NCBI GenBank assembly: GCA_947629285.1
Contig: CANRDA010000011.1
Coordinates: 1 to 18,069, forward strand
Length of the DNA: 18,069 nucleotides
Direction of reading: 5' to 3'
DNA from: an uncultured Bacilli bacterium
GTDB lineage: Bacteria; Bacillota_I; Bacilli_A; RF39; UBA660
Positions within the stretch are counted from its first letter, which is position 1; every line of letters starts with the position of its first letter. Below the pieces are notes generated by a model that was given only the letters and a program-made list of their open reading frames with translations, was not told the origin of the DNA and did no database searches. Position numbers and translations under genes: made by a program. Positions 6,381-13,300 of this stretch are shown piece after piece.

Positions 6381-6689
6381 ACTATTAATTGTTGACATTT
6401 GTAACCTATTAATTTGATTAACTGTATTAGTTAAATTTACTTTAAATTCTTTCTCCTCTTTATCTATTAATCCCATATAATATATAGAGGCTATTTTGTC
6501 GTGGTCAAACAATTCTACATCATCCTTAGATAATAAACCTTCTGGATATTTACAACCTACATAATCATAAATTTTATTATCTTCATCTAAAGATGTACTA
6601 CAAAATCCTATTATCATTAATCTTTTAGTAGCATCTTTAAGTAGTACTATTGTACCAATTGGTAAATATTTTTCTAATTTTTGATTCAT
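6366..6689 (-). CDS. DUF4176 protein, type VII secretion-associated
   Basis: A 107-residue protein matching the DUF4176 pattern: an N-terminal stretch LPIGTIVLLKDATKRLMIIGFC, then YDYVGCKYPEGLLSKDDVELFDHDKIASIYYMG. The family looks like a small beta-barrel domain and is repeatedly found in type VII secretion loci of Bacillota; its biochemical role is not established. No signal peptide or membrane segment is present. GAGGTGAT lies just upstream of the ATG. It is the last gene of the operon, 19 bases after the large repeat protein, which is where an immunity protein often lies in toxin operons. Whether it protects against, chaperones or regulates that protein is unknown. Confidence 0.8.
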   Translation of the reverse strand: MNQKLEKYLPIGTIVLLKDATKRLMIIGFCSTSLDEDNKIYDYVGCKYPEGLLSKDDVELFDHDKIASIYYMGLIDKEEKEFKVNLTNTVNQINRLQMSTINSETNH

Positions 6690-6708
6690 TTATATCACCT
6701 CTTATAAA

Positions 6709-8604
6709 CTAATAGTTTTTCCAATGTAGATTTCCAGATGCATTGTATGTTTCTTCTCGTCCATCAGGGTAAACAATCCTTTTCGCTCCGTCATACTCAT
6801 ACCACACCTCAGTGCCATCAGATAATGTCTCAAAATATGGATTTCCATTTGAATAATAAACAACAGTTGAACCGTCAGGTCTTTTCATATTACTAGGGAA
6901 TGTATTTTCAGTACCATCACTATTAATCATAGTTAGATACACAATATCATTACCTTCAGAATCGATTTGTCTATACATACGCATTTTATCATCGGTAGAA
7001 TTTTTTGAGGAATAAAATGTTAAGCAAGAATTTTCATTTTTAATACATTCAACTAATTTATCATTTTCATAATATTCATAGGTTCCATCAGGGTAATAAA
7101 TTGATTTTAAATTTACTGACATATTATTTCTAGTTACTGACCCTGTTAATACTACATTTGCTATATTGCCATTTTGGTCATAATTTTCACGAAGTTTATC
7201 TATACCTTGAATCCATGGAATATATTTATTTTCCATATTTAATTCTTTTAACTTATCATTATATTCAGAACCAAAACAACTATATTCCTTGTAATTGCTA
7301 CCTATTATTATATTATCTTTTATTTGATATTGGTCTACTACTTCATTATTTTCATATATTTCTACCTTCATTCCAATATCTAAATTCCCAATTTCCTTTT
7401 TTGTTATATTTCCATTTATATCATAATAAATTTTTTCGGATTTATCACCATTTTCTAATACTGCAATTTTTTCACCAGATTCTGTATAATAATAATTGGT
7501 CGTTATACCATTTTCATCTTTCCTTGACTTTATAATTCCATCACTATACTTTTCAACAATTCCATTTGTATACACTATTTGCAATACTATTCCATTTTTA
7601 TCATAATACATAATTTTATCATTATCTTCAACACTAGATAATATTCCATTAGTATAAATTTTTTTAGTTCCATCTAAATCATATGTATATTTTTTTATTT
7701 CATTACCGTCATAAGTTTTTTCTTCTATAAGTTTTCCGTCTTTATCATATTGCATATACCCTTTACCAAATTCTACTCTTTTTGCTCCATCAGCATTATA
7801 CGTTGTAACCGTTTTACTCCCATACCCAATTGATTCTTCTTTAACAAAATCTCCTGAAGCAGAATAATATGTCCTAATTTTTATACTAGAATCTTCTGGG
7901 TCAACACCTTGTGTCATTTTAGTTCCATCCTCATAGTAGTAAGTATCACCAATATTAACATATCCGTTTTTTTCATCAATGTATTTTACTATTTCATGGT
8001 CTTTCCAATACATTATTGTTCCGTTTTCTTCGTTTTTCGTTATTTTATCAAATTCAATTCGTTCTCCATTTATACCAAGTGTTGTATCTTTGCCAAACAA
8101 CTTTTTATCATCTAACGATGAATCCTTTAAGTCATAATAATTTTTTATTGATTTTTTTATTGCATTATTTTTAGCATATGCACTTGCAAAATCTGAAACA
8201 CTTTTTGCTCCAGTTTTAGCAACTACTGCAAAACCCTTTAAGTTATCTTTTAATATATTAACTTTATTTTTGTATTGTTGCTTAACAGGTGTATCAATAT
8301 TAACTGTTCTATCTGCTAATTTTTCATATAATTCATTAATTTTACTATTACTTTTTTCATTTATTCTTCTTGCGATTGCTACTTTAGATTGTAATTGAGA
8401 TTTAATACTAGTTAACTGATTTTCCATTGTATTTAGTTCAGTAATTATATCATTAAACATATAGTAATAAGAAAAAGACCTTGGAATAATTCTTTTTAAA
8501 GCAATTCCCAACTCTCTCGTTTCCTTTATACTGTCCTTAGTATTATTAATATTCGGTATTACCCATTCTTCTATCGTATCTATATCCAACTTTAATGAAC
8601 TCAT
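6709..8604 (-). CDS. Putative type VII substrate: helical head with YD/MORN-like repeat body
   Basis: A 631-residue protein with two parts. Residues 1 to about 160 are helical and coiled-coil-like, with heptad-like runs at 50-100, no signal peptide, and the look of an LXG/WXG-type export head. From about 175 to the end there are tandem beta repeats of roughly 20 residues with recurring Y(P/E)DGT, YYDxNG and YxADG motifs, similar to YD/RHS and MORN-like repeats that form beta sheets or shells. No catalytic toxin motif is visible at the C-terminus, which ends inside a repeat (YPDGREETYNASGN). It is translated from GAGGTG 14 bases after the YwqH-like gene. The place in the operon and the architecture suggest a large secreted or surface-exposed substrate, possibly a toxin carrier or binding protein. 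I do not recognise a named family for the whole protein. Confidence 0.7.
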   Translation of the reverse strand: MSSLKLDIDTIEEWVIPNINNTKDSIKETRELGIALKRIIPRSFSYYYMFNDIITELNTMENQLTSIKSQLQSKVAIARRINEKSNSKINELYEKLADRTVNIDTPVKQQYKNKVNILKDNLKGFAVVAKTGAKSVSDFASAYAKNNAIKKSIKNYYDLKDSSLDDKKLFGKDTTLGINGERIEFDKITKNEENGTIMYWKDHEIVKYIDEKNGYVNIGDTYYYEDGTKMTQGVDPEDSSIKIRTYYSASGDFVKEESIGYGSKTVTTYNADGAKRVEFGKGYMQYDKDGKLIEEKTYDGNEIKKYTYDLDGTKKIYTNGILSSVEDNDKIMYYDKNGIVLQIVYTNGIVEKYSDGIIKSRKDENGITTNYYYTESGEKIAVLENGDKSEKIYYDINGNITKKEIGNLDIGMKVEIYENNEVVDQYQIKDNIIIGSNYKEYSCFGSEYNDKLKELNMENKYIPWIQGIDKLRENYDQNGNIANVVLTGSVTRNNMSVNLKSIYYPDGTYEYYENDKLVECIKNENSCLTFYSSKNSTDDKMRMYRQIDSEGNDIVYLTMINSDGTENTFPSNMKRPDGSTVVYYSNGNPYFETLSDGTEVWYEYDGAKRIVYPDGREETYNASGNLHWKNY

Positions 8605-8618
8605 ATTTCTTCACCTCG

Positions 8619-8996
8619 TTATGATTCAGCTAACAAATATTGTTTTTGTAATGAAGCTATTTTCCTTTCTGTTAAACTTATTTTACTACTCAAATCATTT
8701 ATATTTTTATTAATAGCAGATATTACATCATTATTAATTTTTTTGTAATAATCATATAAGATGCTTGCCATATCATCTACTTTACCATTATCAATAGATT
8801 TACCATTAACCTCATAGCTTCTTTTTAGAGAACTGTTAATTTTTTTTAATGATATGCAAGAACCAAATAAACTTTCTTTAAAATTGTTCAACTCCTTTAA
8901 AGCATTTTCATAAGAAACTTTATCGTCTAAATCTTTTATTTTTTCTTTCTTTAATTTTTCTATCTCTTCTGAGATTTGTGCTTTTGTTTTTGGCAT
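8619..8996 (-). CDS. YwqH-like small helical type VII accessory protein
   Basis: A 125-residue protein that is nearly all charged helix: a coiled-coil region at 1-45, a short turn with FGSCISLKK, then a second long helical half ending KISLTERKIASLQKQYLL. This matches the shape of YwqH-like (DUF5082) proteins encoded just before LXG-type effectors in Bacillota. In related systems such helical partners bind the effector head and help target it for export. A strong AGGAGG fixes the ATG at 8996. It directly precedes the large repeat protein (14 bases) and follows the Esx pair after two RNA hairpins. The family call rests on context and composition more than on a signature motif. Confidence 0.6.
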   Translation of the reverse strand: MPKTKAQISEEIEKLKKEKIKDLDDKVSYENALKELNNFKESLFGSCISLKKINSSLKRSYEVNGKSIDNGKVDDMASILYDYYKKINNDVISAINKNINDLSSKISLTERKIASLQKQYLLAES

Positions 8997-9011
8997 AATT
9001 ACCTCCTATTC

Positions 9012-9047
9012 ATAAATAAAAGTTAAAATTATTTAACTCTTATTTAT
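9012..9047 (-). repeat. Long RNA hairpin between the Esx pair and downstream genes
   Basis: Arms 9012-9027 and 9032-9047 make a 16-bp stem with one G-U wobble and a 4-base loop. On the minus strand the stem ends about four bases before the AGGAGG of the YwqH-like gene. No U-tract follows, so it looks like an RNA stability or processing element, or a translation modulator, and not a full terminator. Confidence 0.6.
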
Positions 9048-9050
9048 AAA

Positions 9051-9070
9051 TGTCTTAATCTCTTAAGACA
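9051..9070 (-). repeat. Second intergenic hairpin after the Esx pair
   Basis: TGTCTTAA (9051-9058) and TTAAGACA (9063-9070) form a perfect 8-bp stem with a 4-base loop, starting about eight bases after the stop of the second Esx gene. With the longer stem beside it, it gives tandem hairpins that could protect the upstream esx message from 3' exonucleases, allowing more Esx than downstream product. Confidence 0.55.
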
Positions 9071-9077
9071 ATTTATA

Positions 9078-9368
9078 TTAACCAATTTTACTTGATGCGG
9101 TTGATTCAACTTTTTCATAAGCTGGAGCAACTGTATTAGTCAAATAATTTGAACAATCTGTTACTGATTTAATAAAATCAGGAAATTTTGATTTCATTTT
9201 ATCAAAAGCAGCATAAAGTTCACTAGCTGTTTCACTATCATATATGTTTTTTACTCTTGAAATAATGTTTGTTAAATCACCATTTAAAAGTGAATCTAAT
9301 GTATTTGCTGATTTATTTAAATCATTTGCAGCTTGTCTACATCCTTGTGATGAGAATGTCATTGCCAT
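9078..9368 (-). CDS. WXG100-family protein lacking the WXG motif (Esx partner)
   Basis: A 96-residue helical-hairpin protein of WXG100 size. The central turn between the helices, where WXG normally lies, reads IYDSETASELYAAF: Tyr-Asp-Ser in place of Trp-x-Gly. The C-terminus has YEKVE, which fits the YxxxD/E export signal of type VII substrates. GGGAGG five bases before the ATG supports the start. It follows the canonical WXG100 gene by 14 bases, so the two are probably co-translated and may form a heterodimer in which one partner carries the WXG turn. It lacks a signal peptide, as expected for EssC-dependent export. Confidence 0.8.
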   Translation of the reverse strand: MAMTFSSQGCRQAANDLNKSANTLDSLLNGDLTNIISRVKNIYDSETASELYAAFDKMKSKFPDFIKSVTDCSNYLTNTVAPAYEKVESTASSKIG

Positions 9369-9382
9369 ATTATACCTCCCTA

Positions 9383-9655
9383 TTATAAATTTTCTTCAAG
9401 ACTCTTATAATCTTTACCAATTGCAACTAAAAGTTCACCAAAATCTTTAATTAACTGACCAAATTTTTCATAGTCATTTTTAAATGATTCAATATTATCT
9501 GTGAATCTTTGAGCAGCAGAACCAGTCCAATTAGTTTTTAAGTCACCTACTATACTATATATTTTATTTATTTCTGAATTATAAGTGCCCGCATTTTGAA
9601 TTATTTGATTTCCATATTTAATTGCTTCTTCTGGATCCATACTTATTTTTGCCAT
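9383..9655 (-). CDS. WXG100-family type VII secretion substrate (EsxA-like)
   Basis: A 90-residue protein with the hallmark helix-turn-helix hairpin: a first helix to about residue 38, then NWTGSAAQRF with the W-x-G turn (43-45), then a second helix, ending DYKSLEENL, which contains a YxxxE export motif. Such proteins are secreted as folded dimers by EssC and often help export other substrates. AGGAGGTG lies just upstream of the ATG. It is the first gene of the substrate operon, directly behind the promoter at 9710-9738. I give no numbered esx name because several paralogues exist. Confidence 0.92.
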   Translation of the reverse strand: MAKISMDPEEAIKYGNQIIQNAGTYNSEINKIYSIVGDLKTNWTGSAAQRFTDNIESFKNDYEKFGQLIKDFGELLVAIGKDYKSLEENL

Positions 9656-9709
9656 ATTTTCACCTCCTCATATAGAACAAACTCTATTCCCCTGTTATTC
9701 TACAATTTA

Positions 9710-9738
9710 ATTTTCTCATAAGCTTCACTGAAAGTCAA
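9710..9738 (-). promoter_or_regulatory. Promoter of the esx substrate operon
   Basis: On the minus strand a -35 TTGACT (9733-9738), a 17-base spacer and a -10 GAAAAT (9710-9715) with a TGA extension. The 3' part, TATGAGAAAAT, is identical to the pilin-like gene's promoter. Transcription would run through all five substrate-operon genes to the terminator at 6348-6380. Confidence 0.7.
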
Positions 9739-9748
9739 TATTTTTTGC

Positions 9749-9774
9749 ATTAAATATTTAATTATTTAATAATT
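9749..9774. promoter_or_regulatory. AT-only palindromes upstream of the esx promoter
   Basis: ATTAAATATTTAAT (9749-9762) is a perfect 14-base palindrome. It overlaps AATTATT-T-AATAATT (9760-9774), a perfect 7-1-7 inverted repeat. They lie about ten bases upstream of the -35. They could be a regulator site or an UP element; AT richness makes chance possible. Confidence 0.35.
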
Positions 9775-9827
9775 ACAATAAAATATGTACACTTTTTTAT
9801 GTAGTTTTTTTATATTTAGTATTTATA

Positions 9828-9833
9828 TATAAT
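9828..9833 (+). promoter_or_regulatory. -10 box of the type VII-locus XRE gene
   Basis: A perfect TATAAT lies 31 bases before the ATG at 9865. The -35 position is a T-run with no good match. A half-site TATTTAGTAT (9813-9822) just upstream resembles an arm of the inverted repeat before essC, so the gene may be self-regulated. Confidence 0.45.
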
Positions 9834-9864
9834 AAAGATGTATATTAAATTATGGGGTGAGATT

Positions 9865-10101
9865 ATGGACAATAGTGTTTACACTCTTAAGGACTATGGA
9901 AAAGTAGACATTAGACTTAAAGAATTAATGTTAGAAAAAAACATAAGTAGAAACAAACTTGCAACTATGGTCGCAGTTAATTATGATTTAATAAATAGAT
10001 ATTATAACAACAAAGTTATAAGAGTAGATTTAGATATAATTGCTAGATTTTGTTATGTACTTGATTGTAGTGTCAGTGATGTATTAGTGTATAAAAAATA
10101 A
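9865..10101 (+). CDS. Small XRE-type regulator inside the type VII locus
   Basis: A 78-residue Cro/C1-type helix-turn-helix protein of the short YozG-like kind. It reads VDIRLKELMLEKNISRNKLATMVAVNYDLINRYYNNK, then DLDIIARFCYVLDCSVSDVLVY. The start is ATG 9865, three to four bases after GGGGTGA; the frame runs further up to an ATG at 9838, but that start has no ribosome binding site and lies almost on the -10 box. It is on the opposite strand, between the esx operon and the essC-esaB operon, and ends in a bidirectional terminator. That position makes it a candidate regulator of the secretion locus; this is inferred from location only. Confidence 0.8.
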   Translation: MDNSVYTLKDYGKVDIRLKELMLEKNISRNKLATMVAVNYDLINRYYNNKVIRVDLDIIARFCYVLDCSVSDVLVYKK

Positions 10102-10121
10102 AACAGCTAAAAAGCTGTTTT
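10100..10121. terminator. Bidirectional terminator between the XRE gene and esaB
   Basis: Arms 10100-10108 and 10113-10121 form a 9-bp stem (AAAACAGCT / AGCTGTTTT) with an AAAA loop. It is followed by T's on the plus strand and by TTTTATTTTTT on the minus strand. It ends both the plus-strand XRE gene and the minus-strand essC-esaB operon. Confidence 0.85.
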
Positions 10122-10372
10122 TATATTAAAATTATTTTATCTCCATTTTTTATACCACTTTCTTTTACCGTATAATTTTTAGCATATACATTACCATTTC
10201 TTGATATTAATGTAGAATTTTGCTTAATTGGAAAGTGTCCTTCTGATAATTCATTTATTGCTTTTACAATTAAATTAGTAGCAATTTTAATATTTTTAGA
10301 AACTGGTATATAAATATCGTATTCTTCTTCTATCATTGGAACTATTACCGTTACTAATATTTTATTCGTCAT
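10121..10372 (-). CDS. esaB: EsaB/YukD ubiquitin-like type VII component
   Basis: An 83-residue ubiquitin-like protein: beta strand ILVTVIVP, strand EEYDIYIPVS, helix IKIATNLIVKAINEL, and a C-terminal strand pair ending GIKNGDKIILI. This is the EsaB/YukD layout; EsaB is a small cytosolic part of the type VIIb system needed for activity. The start is ATG 10372, with GAGGAGG at 10382-10388 nine bases upstream inside the end of essC; the in-frame ORF extends up to 10390 but has no ribosome binding site. The gene overlaps essC by 11 bases, so the two are translationally coupled. Here esaB follows essC, unlike Staphylococcus where it precedes it. Confidence 0.85.
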   Translation of the reverse strand: MTNKILVTVIVPMIEEEYDIYIPVSKNIKIATNLIVKAINELSEGHFPIKQNSTLISRNGNVYAKNYTVKESGIKNGDKIILI

Positions 10373-13300
10373 CTTCCCATACCTCCTCAATATCTGAATT
10401 ACTAATTACTTTTATAAGTATAGGATTTCCCTTTTTAATCGAATAACCAAATCTATTACCTATTTCATCTTTAATATATTTTGGATTTTTAGAAAGTTTT
10501 AACGTGTATTGCTCTGATATACCATCGCCTATCCAAATGCCATGATTATTAGAAACTACTGTTTTAAACCAATTTTCATATTCAAAACTTCTAATGTTAT
10601 CTATAATATCTACTATAACTATACTAACTTTTCTTAAATCTTTCACCATAGTCATAAAACTATCTAATTTATCTTGAAGTTCAGATGATAATTTGTTTTT
10701 TAATTGGGTAAGTCCCACTATAATTATTAATAAGTCTTGATACTTTCTTATTGAATCAGCATTATAATTGTTCGAAACATATATTTGATTTAATCTTTCT
10801 ATATAAGAATACAATTTATTAAATATTTCATCAAAATTATCTTTATAATAATTTGCACTAAAATTTTCTTTTTCAAATAATTTTTCTGCATCTATAACAT
10901 TTATAGAAACATTTTGATTTACAGAACAAACTTTTATAAATTCAGGTATAAATGTTTCAAATGCAGTTGTTTCCATTGAAGAAATAATAGTAACAGGCTT
11001 TGTTCTTAAATCGAATGTAGATACTTTTAAACTGTTTTTTTCTATTCCAACAGGTATACAATCTAATCCTTTTATATAGTCTTTTACTGTATCAAAAGAA
11101 ACTATTTTAGGTAATATTGGAACCTGTTTAGCTTTAGATTCAAAGCGTTTATCAAGCTCATTACATAAACTTTTAATGTATTCTGTATTATTGTTATTAT
11201 TTTTATAACATGCTGATTGAAATTCATATATTTCTTTAAACTTGATAAGCCCTCTACCTTTAATTTTAGATGGAAATAATCCGTGTGTATTGCCAACTAT
11301 ATCAGAATAATCATTTTCGTCATTAAGTTGCAATACTAAATTTTGTTTAAAGTTTTGTTTTAATTTATACCTTATAAAGTTTACACCATTAGTTGTTAGT
11401 ATGAACATAATACCGTATTTATGACCTTCTCTAGTTATACTGTTAAAGTCATCTTGAAAGTCAGGATACATTTCATCAAATGCTTCATATAGATTTATTA
11501 TTACTACTATATTTGGTATTATTTTACCACTGTTTTTTATGTATGAAGAATAACTACCTCCATATTCGGCGAACAATTTTTTTCTAGTCTCTATTTCTTC
11601 TTTTAACATTTTAAATAAGTTATTTATTTTCTCAGTATCGCTTGAAAGTAATACATCACCTACTTGAGGAGCATTTTCAAATATTTTTAGTGTTTCAGAA
11701 CCGAAATCAATTATGTAAAAATTAATTTCATCAGGGGTATGCCTTGTAATAGTTGAATAAATTATTGTTGCAAGCAAATCATCTTTACCCATTCCTGCTG
11801 CACCATATATTATAGCATTTCCCTCTTCTGATAGAGGTAGTGTGAGTAGGTGCTGCGACTGTGTACCTGGGTCATCATACTCTCCTATTACAGGATTAAT
11901 AATACATTTTTCGCTTGTATAATTATATTTTTGCTCTAACTCATCTACATATATTTTATCTGGTATTTTAGGTAACCATAAAGCTTTAGCAAATACATTT
12001 TGTTCCCTGCCTAAGTTATATAAATAATTTACTATATTAGATAACTCTTCACCATTTGCCTTAGTATTAGTATTAACTTCTTCTTTATCTACATTTTTAA
12101 TTACATAACCAACATTATTTATAAAACTTATATTAGTATCTATTTTTCTTTTTATTTTATCTGTATTTTGATATGGAACTCCTGCATAAGCAGACTGTCC
12201 TAAAGCAAAAAATTCATTATAACCTACTTGAAGATAAAATCTACCTACATTATGTAATGCGGCTGCGTCAGGACATTTAATCATATCTACACTATCCGAT
12301 TTATCTTGAACTTTTAAACATACTCTAAATTTAGTATTAGACCATATTTGGTCATCTACTACTCCATTTGGTTTTTGAGTTGCAAGAATTAAGTGTACCC
12401 CTAAGCTACGTCCAATACGAGCAGTTGAAATTAATTGTTCCATAAATTCAGGTTGTTGTGTTTTTAGTTCTGCAAACTCATCGCTTATTATAAACAAATG
12501 TGGGACAGGCTCTTCTACTTTACCTTCTCTTCTTAATTTCTGATACTTATATATATCTATTGTACTTTCATTTAGCTTTTGTCTTGCATCGTTAAATATT
12601 CTTTGTCTTCTTTTAAGTTCACTTTCAATAGATGCTAAACTCCTTTTCATATCATTTACATCAAGGTTTGTAATTGTACCTGCTAAATGTGGTATATGTA
12701 TACCTGTTTCTTTATTTTCAAAAGCTCCTGCAAGTCCTCCACCTTTATAATCAATTAATACGAATGCGACCTCATCTGGATGATAATTCACTGCCATTGA
12801 AAGTATATAAGTTATTATAAACTCTGATTTACCACTACCTGTCATACCTGCAACAAGGCCATGTGGTCCATGAAACTTTTCGTGTAAGTCAAGTTTAAAT
12901 AACTCTCCATTTGTATCAACACCAACAGGAGCAGATAAACTAGTGATTGGATTATTGTTCTTCCACCTATTAAGAGGATTTAACTGTTCTATCTTACCTA
13001 CATTATACATCTCTAAGAACCCTAATTTATCAGGTAAAGAATATCTATCTTTAGCCATTTCTATTGGAATATTACAAACTGCTTTATTTACTTCCTTAAT
13101 ATTTAAATCTCCAATAAAATCTGCCTTAAAAATTTGCTGTTTATCGCTTGTAAGTTCATTTTCAAATATTGCAGATTGATTATTATCTACATTTATAAAT
13201 GTAGTACACTCATTAGGAAGTCCAAGTAATCTTTCTTGTACAAGTAACATACTAAAACCTAGATTAATCTTTTGTGAAAGTATATCTTTTATTATTTCAA

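Noticed and set aside
7158..7535. Plus-strand open frame opposite the repeat protein
   Set aside because: It is an antisense shadow made of Tyr/Phe/Leu/His-rich low-complexity sequence arising from the YD-like repeats; no start site.
10373..10390. Longer esaB start at 10390 (MRRYGK...)
   Set aside because: No ribosome binding site stands before it, while GAGGAGG at 10382-10388 is well placed for ATG 10372, where the ubiquitin-like domain begins.
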